NCBI RefSeq assembly: GCF_040412425.1 | Contig: NC_089789.1 | Coordinates: forward strand, 42,512,106 to 42,576,105 | Reading direction: 5' to 3' | Source of the DNA: Macrobrachium rosenbergii | Taxonomy: Eukaryota; Arthropoda; Malacostraca; Decapoda; Palaemonidae | DNA: 64,000 bases | Shown: positions 50,012 to 61,053 of the stretch, piece after piece | Layout of the letters: each line of letters begins with the position of its first letter | Position numbering within the stretch: the first letter of the stretch is position 1 | Position numbers and translations under genes: made by a program | Notes under the pieces: model-generated | Seen by the model: the letters and a program-made list of their open reading frames with translations, nothing else | The model's database searches: none | Told to the model about the DNA's origin: nothing

Positions 50012-50215
50012 TGCTGCAGTCTCGACGGAATTAAAATTCGCGCCGTCCGATGCTCCATAAGACGCCATCTTTCTACCAGAGGATGGCTGTCGTGTGCCCG
50101 AATGAATCGAGTCGTTCGTTAGCATTTCTTTATTGTCCGTGTGAAATTGTGACAGGTTCGATCACCAAACTGTAAAGAACTGCGTAATTTTGTGATAAAA
50201 TTGTCGTTTTTTTAA
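50012..50215 (+). other. Gene 1 last exon (3' UTR)
   Basis: Exon 4 continues 21 nt past the stop to a donor (ttacgg|gtaagt, GT at 49463). A strong acceptor (ttttgtctttcag) ends at 50011, giving a 3' UTR exon from 50012. No AATAAA is seen; GATAAA at 50194-50199 is the best poly(A) signal candidate, so the end is approximate. Confidence 0.5.
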
Positions 50216-50789
50216 CAAAATGACCTCGTTTTCGTACCCTTTGCGATTATATTTGCTATCGAAAGGTGTCAGACGTGTGGGGGAGAGGTAAGGCGGCTGG
50301 TAAAAAGAGGAAATTCAGAACTAAGAGACCAATGAAAATGATCATTGTTTCACGTTCCTGTGAGCAACCTTTCTCCGTCTATCTCCTTTTTTTTATCTAT
50401 TCAGAACTGGGCTAGATACAGACCTAACACTGGAAAAAAATATGGAGACCACACTTACTACAGAATGTAGGGAACACCTTGGTTTGTGTGTCCAAGTCTA
50501 GAGGTCAACACCAGGCTTCTTATTCACTCTAACGTCTCACAGTGACATATGAGGCGTCACTGGGCAATGGCTAGCCCTGACATAAGGCCAGTTTAGTCTG
50601 TACCTGCCAACACAAAGCAATTGTAAGGGCTGCAGTGAGAAGTCTACCAAAAGCATGAGACAGCCTTGCTGAACAACCTAAATCAGGAGAGGATACTGAG
50701 AAGGGGCCAGGCTGAGCGGTACTCTTCACAGGGAGGACTGGAACCAAGATTCTGTAGACTAGTGAAGAGTGGGAAGTTTGCCACCTAAG

Positions 50790-51070
50790 CCAGTGGTCTC
50801 CAACCTATGACCCGGGGGCCACTTCCGACCAGATACATGATCTCATCTGGCCCGCAGCTAATATTCAAAAGCTAAATAATTCCCACTTTTACCAGTCGCA
50901 GCCAGTCACTTAAAGCTCAAGTGTGGTGGCAGTCTGTCATCTCCCACCCCATTTCTGGTTTACCTTGACTAATGCAGACAAGTTTTGCTTTGAATATCTG
51001 CCATTTGTTTGACTTTAGTTTGAAATAATTAAATATATGACACTGATGCAACCCTGATCTAGGCTAAAAG
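50790..51070 (+). mobile_element. Solo left end of a hAT-like element
   Basis: CAGTGGTCTCCAACCTATGA followed by cccgggggccac resembles hAT termini of the CAGTGGTTCCCAACCT..GGCCC type. No matching right end was found, so the boundary at 51070 is approximate. Confidence 0.35.
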
Positions 51071-51099
51071 GCTATGAGTGAAATCAATGCACTGTCTCG

Positions 51100-51430
51100 T
51101 CAGGTCAAATGAAAGCCTTCAACCAAGTCTTCCTTCAAGACCCAAAGACCCACTACAGCCAACTAATTGAAGAAAAACATGAGTTCTCAAGACCCAAAGA
51201 CCCTATGCAGGCAACTAAATGAAGAAAATCATGAGTCTTCAAGCCCCAAAGACCCACTGAGGCCAACTAATTGAAGAAAATCATGAGTTCTCAAGACCCG
51301 AAGACCCACTGGAGCCAATTAAATGAAGAAAAATATGAGTCCAAAACCCGAAGGCACTATGCAGGCAACTGAAAGAAAATCCTGAGTCCTCAAGACCTAA
51401 AGACCTACTGAAGACAATTAAAGGAGAAAA
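51100..51430. repeat. ~60-bp minisatellite between genes 1 and 2
   Basis: tcaagacccaaagacccact, then ggcaactaattgaagaaaat, in five to six diverged units. Confidence 0.85.
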
Positions 51431-51889
51431 AAAAATGAGAAGAGATTTTCCAGATATTCATTACTTTCAGAAGTATGGGGACAGAGGCTAACGGATCAAG
51501 AATATGCGAGACTATTAAGAATAGGTGCAGTTATATAAAAGAGCAACGTGACAAGGAGGCGTCCGGCATCTTAGAATGTGCTGGCCAAATTTGGAAGGGT
51601 CTGGTAACACTCTAGTGATTGCGTTTCAGTGGGATGTTGGTGCACTGAGGACTCATTATCTACCTGAAAGTCAACCATTGGTCTACAAATATGGGAGAAC
51701 ACCTTGGTGACATGCATAGCTACCAAATTAGCTTCACCCTCCACTGATTTATGAATACAGAAAGGGTGTCATGAATGCTAGTATAGGTGATATTCACAGA
51801 TTTGCCATGACACCCAGGACGATGGAGGAGACACGACTTGCCTCTGTTTTTTTTCATTTCTTCCTCAGGTTGCTGTAGATAAAAAGGAT

Positions 51890-51939
51890 TATATATATAA
51901 CGTATATATATGTGTATATATAATACATATATATATATA

Positions 51940-52013
<74 letters not shown>
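51890..52013. repeat. (TA)n tract
   Basis: Imperfect at the start, pure from about 51951. Confidence 0.98.
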
Positions 52014-52018
<5 letters not shown>

Positions 52019-52523
52019 AGTACAAATTCATCTCTTAACTTCTTAATTCTCTTTTGATTTTGTGGATAAGCTTATCACTGTAAGCCTTACATCCGAGTGA
52101 GAGAATAAACGAAGAAGCATTCACCTTCCTCCTTGGCAGGATTCGAGCCAACGCAGAAAGGCTCCAAATCCCCCCCTTTTTTTTTACCTTTTTTTTTAAC
52201 CTTTCAAAGGGAACACACTTCCTGTTTCTCAGTAAGCTCCTAGGGATGAGGCTGCAAGCCCCATGCTCTTTTTCTAGCCCCAGCAGATAACATAGATAAC
52301 CCAACATCCTTATCCAACCAGATCTAATGGTAACTGACGCCGAGGTGGATATCAGAGAAAGAGAAAGACCAAAAAATATAAGAGTGAGGTTTACCGTCGA
52401 AGGAAACCATGGAACGCCTCGTAAAGAAGGGAAGGCTATAAGCTTGTTTCCCTTGTTGACGGGGTTAAATAAAATCTCAGGCAAATGGTTTAATCGGTGA
52501 TCCAGCCCCCCCACCCCCACCCC

Positions 52524-52525
<2 letters not shown>

Positions 52526-52581
<56 letters not shown>
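52526..52581. repeat. (CT)n microsatellite
   Basis: About 28 units. Confidence 0.99.
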
Positions 52582-52584
<3 letters not shown>

Positions 52585-52867
52585 AAATAATGCATGGAAA
52601 AGCATAGCCCATGAAGACGTTAAAATCCTTTTCGGGATATTAACATCCTTTATAAAATATAATAAAAAATAAGTTAAAAGGAACCGTTACATCGGCAGCC
52701 CGACGGTTTCTGTTCTGTCCCACATTACCAGAAACTACAAGGTAATTTCAAATAGTAGCTTTATATTATGAAAAAAATTATTGTTACACAGGGCGTTTGC
52801 ACCGTTAAAAAAAATAGCTAATTTTCAACTACAGGCGTACATCGGTATCACAGGGAATGGATTATCA

Positions 52868-52920
52868 TGTATGTATGTATGTATGTATGTATGTATGTAT
52901 GCATGTATGTATGTAAGTAC
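52868..52920. repeat. (ATGT)n microsatellite
   Basis: About 12 units, one substitution. Confidence 0.98.
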
Positions 52921-53564
52921 ATGCAGAATTATTTACAAATCTTGAGAACAAGTTCTCACTAGGGTTAACTTAGCTACTATAAGTAGCTGTATAATCACCA
53001 CTAAATCACAGAAACCAAGAATTATGAATATTTTGACAAAATTTATAAAATTCATGCAATTAATCAATCTGTTTCTCCTTCTTCCCGAAAATCAAGATGA
53101 ATATATTTAATTAACCGAAAAAATTTTTTCATATCTGTCTCTGGCTGTTTAAATAATTAATTAATCTGCGTCTATTTCTGTTTAAAGCCAAATTTTTTGG
53201 TTTTAAATTACAAATGTCACCTCCAAGACGCAAAAAACAAACACACACCTTGGCTACAAAAAAAAAAAAACTCATGACTACAAGAATGCTCAAAACATTC
53301 GTCTGGCAACACTGATTGTTATCTGCAATTGCCTCGCTTACCATACATAAATTGTTAATTAATGCCAGCGGTATGCACCGGGGCATCGTCATTCGAATGC
53401 CAACACCCAAATGATGTCGTAATTGCCTTCCTGGCACGGGGCATTAAGCAAGACAGGATTAATTACCCGGGCACTGGATTCATCTAGAAAACTGAGTAGG
53501 TGTTATGAGGATAGAGTAGGTCCTTGGGTACTGACTGATAAAGAATGGAGTACATGGGTATCTA

Positions 53565-53679
53565 CAGGAAACCTGTAGGTGGGAGGGAAGATGGGAGTAC
53601 CCAGATGTACCTGGGTATTGGCGACGAAGCTGGCGCCAAGGAGATTAAATAGGAGGGTATCTGGGCTGCATTCGTCAGT
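53565..53679 (+). promoter_or_regulatory. Promoter of gene 2 (TATA + TCAGT initiator)
   Basis: TTAAATA at 53645-53651 and TCAGT initiator with A at 53677, 32 bp apart as in gene 1. At 53565-53575 lies CAGGAAACCTG, a GGAAA-CC element at about -112, the same place as the longer elements of genes 1 and 3. Confidence 0.68.
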
Positions 53680-53803
53680 TGCCTGTCAGGAGCCATTGGT
53701 CAAGTGGGCATTCCTTGTCCGCCCTTCTGGTGTCGTGGGAACTGAGTCCCTGAGAGGGAGTAGTTTGGAGTTTTTGTGGGGTAAAAGTGCATAGTAGACG
53801 AAG
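53677..53803 (+). other. Gene 2 exon 1 (5' UTR)
   Basis: Non-coding exon from the initiator to the donor gacgaag|gtgaga (GT at 53804). It shares the ending ..gaag before the donor with gene 3 exon 1 (gcgaag). An apparent ORF across it (53579-53794) has no support. Confidence 0.65.
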
Positions 53804-54194
53804 GTGAGAATCTGAAATGTGTATATTTATGATATGCAGTGAATCATATCACTTCCTTTTGCTGTATTGGAAGAGTAACGCGAAATACTAGTCTTTGCAT
53901 GCAAGAGCCCGTGCTGGCTATGAAAAATGACGGTCGCGTTGATATATGTGTTGAATGCCGGAACAATCATTTATTTCTTCGACAATAGCATAAGAATGTT
54001 AATTTAACATCCATATACACAGAAGGATCTTTATTTAACATAATATACCCATATTTAACAATAAGAATGCTTATTTAACATCCATATACCCATATTTACC
54101 AATAAGAATGTTAATCTAACATCTATTTACCAGAATTATTCTTTAACTAATTTGTATGAAAACAGGTCAGTGATGATTAACTACCCTTTTCCAG

Positions 54195-55086
54195 ATGAGG
54201 TCAACGACCCTGCTTCTGGTTGTCCTCTTGGCGATTGGAGTCCTGACCTCCGCTGACCCTCAGAGTCACTTCACGGGGTTCAGGAGGCCCACAAGGCCCC
54301 GAAATGTAAGGGTCAAGTATTTTTTTGGGGGTGGGGTCAATTTTGTCATTTGTTTACTGCAATAATTTATTCATTTTCTTCAACATTTCCTGGAGTTTCA
54401 CCTTGACCAAGATGCTTTAAGTGGTAACATTCGGCCGGCCTGGGCTAGAAAAGGACAGCAGATTGGAAAAGGATGCAGAGTAGGGTTGTTTTCACTCTGA
54501 AGGGAACCAAAGACCAGCTTCTTCAGAGTGGGAATGCTGTAAGAATAATGGGAAAACAGAAGCAGGGGCAAAATTCCAAAGCTTAGAAGTAGAGGGGAAA
54601 GAAGCAGTCACTAATCCTTGTAAACTTTGGAGGAATACTTATCGCCCACAGAGGAAAATAAGAAAAGAAGAGGTGGCCAAACAGGTGTTACGATTTTAAA
54701 GGCCCAATAGTACACTTAATGCTAATGGTCTGAGCTCTGTCTGAAAATAGAAAAGTATGAAAAATATCTTTAATTATTTAAGTTTTCCTATTTCTAACTT
54801 TTTCATTTTCCTTCTTTTCTTTTTTTCTTTTCCAGAACGCTCCACCTCTCATCAGAGACTCTGCAGAGGTTGTGGAGCCCGTGTTTGTCAGGTGAGCAAG
54901 CGGTGGTGAGGCTGAACTCCTTTAGGGGATAAAGATCCACCTGTCTTCAAATGGGAGCGAGTTATGAATAAGTCACCCTTTATTTTTGAGGGATTCTTTC
55001 ATTGAAGTCTAATGAATCTTAGGAAATTAATCGGTTAATGTTGATATATATGTACATGTTAATATATATGTATATATATATATATA

Positions 55087-55185
<99 letters not shown>

Positions 55186-55221
55186 CATATACATATATTT
55201 AATGTATATAATATGTTTGTG

Positions 55222-55303
<82 letters not shown>

Positions 55304-55597
55304 TAAAGAATTGTGTTCCTTAGCATTTCAAAACCGAAGTCTCTCTTCAAGATCTGCCAAAAATTTTACACCAAGAATAAAAAAATTAAATTAAATCCCA
55401 AAAATAAAATCAGCCAATAAACTTGAACCGTTCTTTGATAATATAATTCTGTGTAAAGTGAAAACAGTTTTTTTAATGTTGATAAATCTCTTGTTTATGT
55501 TTGTTTGATTTGAAGTGACTTCAATTTTTTTTTTTTTTTAATTTTCAGGAACAGGAGACATGCCATGGAGGACATTGCGCCGTTTTGGGCAGAGTAG
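54195..55597 (+). CDS. Gene 2: small secreted cysteine-free peptide, PQSHFTG family (3 coding exons)
   Basis: Predicted 71-aa precursor: exons 54195-54305 (37 codons), 54836-54891 and 55549-55597 (stop TAG). Acceptors are cttttccag, ttcttttccag and attttcag; donors are gtaagg and gtgagc; phases are 0 and 2 as in genes 1 and 3. The signal peptide is residues 1-20 ([17 protein letters not shown]), cleavage predicted after TSA, so the mature N-terminus is DPQSHFTGF. Then come an Arg/Pro stretch (RRPTRPR, residues 30-36), a middle exon of 18 codons with an acidic/hydrophobic segment (EVVEPVFV), a basic cluster NRRH and an acidic end ([10 protein letters not shown]). The NRR cluster at the exon 3/4 junction could be a proprotein cleavage site. 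No cysteine. Family not recognised. Confidence 0.86.
55047..55297. repeat. (TA)n compound array
   Basis: Two long TA arrays (to 55181, and 55223-55297), in gene 2 intron between coding exons 2 and 3. Confidence 0.98.
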
Positions 55598-55807
55598 CAG
55601 ATGTTCTCCGCATATGTAAGTGCATCAGACATATTGAGCATGAATGTCTATGACCTCAGAAATTGAGACGCCAGGCAATTATGAATTAAATGTGCAAAGT
55701 TATACACGTGATGATTACAGAGAATATCTGCGACCTTTAAAATTGCCACCAAATTATTTTTGAATAATCAGTGATTCACTTTACATTAAGGAATCACTTT
55801 TAATGAC

Positions 55808-55809
55808 TC

Positions 55810-55876
<67 letters not shown>
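55808..55876. repeat. (TTA)n microsatellite
   Basis: About 23 units, gene 2 3' UTR intron. Confidence 0.99.
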
Positions 55877-55877
<1 letters not shown>

Positions 55878-56222
55878 TGATGAGGATTCCTGAACTCGGG
55901 AATACCAACCATTTTCAATTTAAAACCGATTCAGATATTAAACGGAATTACGCCGAAAACAAACTGAAAATTTATTCTATTCTACCATTGTAATAAACAG
56001 CTGTAATTAAATTTATTATATTTTACCGTCACAATGAAAACTATTATTAATTACATTTTACGATTACAATAAAAAGCTATACCTAAATTTATTATATTTT
56101 ACCATTACAATAAAAGTCCCTAATTATCTTTGTTTCTTCGTGCAAACTGGAAAATGTATTTTTAGAAATTTACTATAACAAATTACTCTTACTAATGTAA
56201 TTAATTTTTATACTTTTTTCAG

Positions 56223-56390
56223 ACTCATGGTCTAACCATCTTTTGACCGAGGCTGCAATCCCTCTACGGGCGGAAACAGGTACCGCCCCATATTTCCGGC
56301 AGCTAGTTCCTTCAAGTCAATATAACCTTATATAACCTCATAAAATGTTTGTTTTTGCTTTTGAATAAATTGCTTGAAAATGAAAAAAAA
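56223..56390 (+). other. Gene 2 last exon (3' UTR) with AATAAA
   Basis: The stop exon continues 18 nt to a donor (catat|gtaagt, GT at 55616). An acceptor (acttttttcag) ends at 56222. AATAAA at 56364-56369 is followed by A- and T-rich sequence. A further gtaccg after aaacag at about 56280 is a weak donor and probably unused. Confidence 0.55.
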
Positions 56391-56399
56391 TGTTTTTAT

Positions 56400-57540
56400 A
56401 GAATTTTAAAAAATATTCAAAGGAAAATTTGTATGAAAAGAGTAAAATTATAATACAAACGGTATACGCATGAAGTGTAATTAAATGAAATTTAGCACGC
56501 CAGTGGCTATACAAGGAAAAAAATGTATAAAAAATGGTATATGCAAGAAATACAAAAATATTCCCCCTCCAAAAATATGCAAAAATGAAAAAAAATCTTA
56601 ATGAAGAAAGTTATCATATAATCAAATACCTAAAAAAAATATATATATGAAAAATGACATTCCTAAGAAATACAAGGATCTTTGCTAAAAGAAAATATAT
56701 GAAGAATTGGAAAAAAAACTTCCCCAAAATAAGTCACATATGGAAAGACAAAAAAAAATTAATGTTAAAATGGCATGCCTAAGAAATACAAGGATCTTTA
56801 CTAAAAGAAAATATATGCAAAATTGGAAAAAATCTTTCCCAAAATAAGTCTCACATGGAAAAACATAACAAAAAATAAATGCTAAAATGGCATGAGTAAG
56901 AAACACAAGGATATTCAAGAACAAATATATAAGCAAAAACATAAACAAAAGATAAATGCAAAATTAGCATGACTAAGGATATTTAAAAATAAATATGCAA
57001 AACTGAAAAATGCCTTCACAGAAGAAATCATATACACAAAAAAAAAACGCAAAATGGCATGAATAGGAAATACAAGGATCTTTAAAAAAAATGCAAATTA
57101 AAAAACGCCAGAAAAAGTTGTTATATACGCAAAACATACGAAAGAAGAAAATACAAAAATGGCATACGCAAAGATTAGAAGAAACTTTACTAGAATCACG
57201 CAAAAAAAAAAACCTCACAAAAAAGTCATATAAGCAAATACATAAAACAATATATGTAAAAAAGGATCTTTAGAAGAAAAATATATGCAAAAATGGACAA
57301 GACCTCACAGAAAAATTCATATTAGCAAAAACATTAACACGATGGAAAATATGAATAAGAAATACGAGGAACTTTTTGAAAAAATATACAAAAACGAAAC
57401 GCAGAATTACACAAAACTAATATAAACAAAAAATGCAAACAACTTCAAACAAAAGTAATGTAAACAAAACATATAAAAATATATTAAAACAGGTATGTGT
57501 ACAAAAATAAAACGATCAATTAAAAACATTGGCAAAACGA
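56400..57540. repeat. Degenerate ~110-120-bp repeat downstream of gene 2
   Basis: Units share ggcatg..taagaaatacaagg, atctttactaaaagaaaata, tgcaaaattggaaaaa and cccaaaataagtc. The best preserved lie at 56655-56960. Confidence 0.75.
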
Positions 57541-57729
57541 AAAACATTCCTATCTCTCCCAAAATCTAAAAGCTTACTTAAGTTACATAAAAAATAATGG
57601 CGTGATTTACCTGAGTATTCTCCAATGGAGGGTTGTGGCAGGACGTAGCATTGTAGGTTGTAGAATTATAGTTATAACCAGGTCTGTAAAACAACAGCAT
57701 AGGATAAAACACTTTGCTTTTGTTGTTTC

Positions 57730-58340
57730 AATTACATATGTTTTAAACTGTATTCCTAGTAATATTCTTAGTCATATGAATTCTTAGTAATATTCTTGAT
57801 AATATGTATTCCTAGTAATATTCTTCGTAACATGAATTCTTACTAATACTCTTGGTAATATGTATTCTTAGTAATAGTATCAGTCATATGAATTCTTAAT
57901 AACATTCTTAGTAACATGAACTCTTACTAAAATTCATAGTAAATTTATATTATTAGTAATATTCTTAGTAATATGTATTCTTGGGGATATTCTTAGTAAA
58001 AATGTATTCTTATCAATATTTTTGGCAATACAAATTCTTTGTAATATTCTTGGTAATATGTATGCACAGTAACATGAATTCTTTGTAATATTCATAGTAT
58101 ACTTGCATTCTAAGTAATATCATGGAATTAAGTATTCTTAGCAATATTCTTAATAAGAAGAATTCTTAGTAATATTCGTAGTAACAAGTATCCTTATTAA
58201 TATTCTCAGTAGTATTCTTATTGATATGGACTCAGTAATGTTCTTGGTAATATTGATAGTAATTTGTGTTTCTTAGTATTATTCTCTATAAAAGGTAATA
58301 TTAGCAATACGTATCCATAGTAGTATTCTTTGTAACATGT
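57730..58340. repeat. Degenerate ~28-bp minisatellite
   Basis: Variants of attcttagtaatattcttag and taatatgtattcttagtaat repeated about 20 times with drift. Confidence 0.8.
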
Positions 58341-58924
58341 AGTCTATATTAGCTCCAAGAAGACAATTTATTTTATTAATTGAACTTAAATTTGCGAATT
58401 TCACTAAACTAAATAAATAGATAGCTAAATAAATAAAAAATCAATCAATCAACGAATCATTATTTACCTGTCTGAAGACCTGTATTTAATTTCACATCAA
58501 TTAATATTGGTTCACTCTACCCTCACCCCGGGCTCGAATTGCTTCTCATCGCTTTCAGGACACTCCAGTTATTTTATTTTTCCTGTAGATAAAATAAAGA
58601 AAATGATAAGTGACAATGTTCTAAGCCTCGTTTTAAAACAATGTATAAAATACTTAGTACATGGGAATAATTATAAAACCAAGTTTGGACTCCCTCCATT
58701 ATACAAAAACGTCATATACAGGAACAAATGTTTTTCATATATTTAATTGGTAAATCCACGATTCAGCTGTTTAAACTACGAATGTGTCAGTGACCAGTAC
58801 ATTAATTTTCCCTGGAGCCACCCCATATTATAGGAAACCGCTTACTTAAAAAAAAAGTTATGAAATCTCTATTCTTGGCAATGTTTACGATCTAAGAACC
58901 CAATTAAAATGATTATGAAAGCTT

Positions 58925-59200
58925 CTGAAACTGACTCTTATTGACAACTATCGTCTAACACACCTGCTGCAACAACTGTCATGCCTGTAGTTTGCACAGG
59001 TGTCCAAGCAAATTGCCTGACACTTGGGTGCAACAACTTTTATACCTGTTGTTTGCACAGGCGATCACCAACTGCAACAACTTTTATACCTGTTGTCCAC
59101 ACAGATGGCCTAATGAACAGTCTAACAACAGCTGCAACAATGTCTACACCTGTCGTATACACAGGTGTCCAAACAACTATTGTTTACGTATGCAACAACT
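58925..59200. repeat. ~55-65-bp minisatellite
   Basis: Four units of gcaacaacttttatacctgt, tgt.tgcacaggtg.tc. Frames of 78-98 codons across it are repeat translations. Confidence 0.8.
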
Positions 59201-59309
59201 TCATGCTAACGCGAACAGTGAGACATGACTTGGTGTCACTAAATGTCTATTTTGATAACAAATGGACCAGGAATTAAAACGCTTAAGAAATATCACTAAA
59301 GATAATTGT

Positions 59310-59720
59310 TTATTAGCCTACACGTTGGCCTTATGTTTTGGGAATCTTCCCAATGGTTTACTAGCCGATGCTCTGGGTTTATGTCTGGGGAATCTTTCTG
59401 ATGGTTTATTAGCCTAGACTTTGGGCCTATGTCTGATGAATCTTCCTGATGGTTTATTAGCCCGGACTTTGGGGTTATGTCTGATGAATCTTCCTGATGG
59501 TTTATTAGCCTAGACTTTGGACTTATGTCTGATGAATCTTCCTGATGGTTTATTAGCCTAGACTTTGGGCCTATGTCTGATGAATCTTCCTGATGGTTTA
59601 GCCTAGACTTTGGGCTTATGTCTGAAGAATCTTCCTGATTAGACGATACTTCAGGCTTATGTCTATGGAATATTTCTTGATGGTTTATTAGTCTAGATTT
59701 TGGGCGTATGTCTGATGAAA
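59310..59720. repeat. 48-bp minisatellite (16-codon period on the minus strand)
   Basis: Unit gatggtttattagcctagac, tttgggcttatgtctgatga, atcttcct. Because 48 is a multiple of 3, the minus-strand frame 59811-59296 reads PKSRLINHQEDSSDI-type repeats for 171 codons. A real protein is possible but unsupported. Confidence 0.85.
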
Positions 59721-60410
59721 TACGACTCTTTTCTTTCTCTTCTACGAGGGCTAGAGAAAAAGCTGCCTCTGTAAAGCATCTGCTTGCTTGAAACCGACGA
59801 AAGCACCTCACGCCTCTTCTCTCCTGTGCTTCCTCGGCCGACGCCTGGCGCGGTAATTAATGGGTGACAGGTGTAATTAATACTAGATACGGCTAGCACC
59901 TTCAGGAGCCCATGAATATTGATACGGCTATGACGCGGGGGAATAAATTAGGTCATCAGTTCTTTTTTTCTCCGGATTGTATAATCGATGACGAGGTTAG
60001 TGCCCCGAGCTTTCACGAAAACGAAATTTTCTAATGACGTTCAAGCATCAGCGAGTTTAAATACCACTCTTGGAGCTTTTTAAGATATTTGAAATAAGCA
60101 AATTCGTGCGGTAGAATACGAAAGGCCTCGTGCACCTATCCAGCTACAGGCTTCAATTTCGCCAAATTTCTTCGTTAAGGACCAAACCGAGGTCAAAGCC
60201 CAAGGGGTCGTACCTTCGAAGACGCTTCCAGAATTGCTGCATTCGATAAACACCACCAAAAAAGACAGACGAACTCTTCCAGCCAATCACAAGGCTTTCT
60301 TTCCAGGTGAGTCACAGACGTCCCCTTCTGAATACAGTAGGGTGAAATTAGGCTTCAATATATGCACGTGACTTTAGAGGCCTGCTGCCCTAAGCCACGA
60401 GTCCGCGTTT

Positions 60411-60533
60411 CTGGAAATATCCGGAGGGAAGTGGGCGTCCCGTGACAAGCAGGCGGCGTTATCTGGAGCAATGACGCGTGTCCTCGGAGGTCGGGAGAGA
60501 CTTAAAAAGAAGACCAGAGGTGCCTTCGTCAGT
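60411..60533 (+). promoter_or_regulatory. Promoter of gene 3 (TATA + TCAGT initiator, GGAAATATCC element)
   Basis: TTAAAAA at 60502-60508 lies 29 bp before the A (60531) of a TCAGT initiator. CTGGAAATATCCGGA at 60411-60425 differs by one base from the gene 1 element and sits 120 bp upstream of the start. Confidence 0.7.
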
Positions 60534-60626
60534 ATTGCCGAGGGAGTCACTTACTAAGGGCCCGAAGCTCCGTGTCAATCTGCGAAGAGTTCGAGAACTC
60601 GCGAAGGAAATTCAGCCTCAGCGAAG
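60531..60626 (+). other. Gene 3 exon 1 (5' UTR)
   Basis: Non-coding exon from the initiator to the donor gcgaag|gtatga (GT at 60627). The following 240-bp intron ends in a (TTA)n array and ttgttacag just before the ATG. Confidence 0.65.
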
Positions 60627-60800
60627 GTATGAAATTGGTGTCAGGTTCCTAAACAGCGGTTTTTGGGATCAATGGTAGTTGGAGGTAGAATATTTGCCCA
60701 AGACAGTTAATTTGTTCTCAACCTGTTTGTGATATGTTTAAGACAAAGATGTCTATCCGTGTTTACGACAAGTTTTACTGTGTATGGACGCAAGTTACAG

Positions 60801-60801
<1 letters not shown>

Positions 60802-60856
<55 letters not shown>

Positions 60857-60857
60857 G
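60802..60857. repeat. (TTA)n microsatellite at an acceptor
   Basis: About 18 units ending 9 bp before the ATG exon of gene 3, in the place of a polypyrimidine tract. Confidence 0.99.
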
Positions 60858-60866
60858 TTGTTACAG

Positions 60867-60982
60867 ATGAAATCGATGACTCTGATACTCGTCGCCTTCC
60901 TGGCCATTGGTATCTTGACGGTCTCTGCTGAACCCCAAAGTTATTTCACAGGACCTAGGCCCCAGAGACCAAGACCCGTAAG

Positions 60983-61053
<71 letters not shown>

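Noticed and set aside
52035..52595. 186-codon minus-strand ORF
   Set aside because: Starts in a (GA)n array and has no recognisable domain or splice-bounded structure. A B-box-like ggctcgaatcc near 52140 was considered, but its stem is poor.
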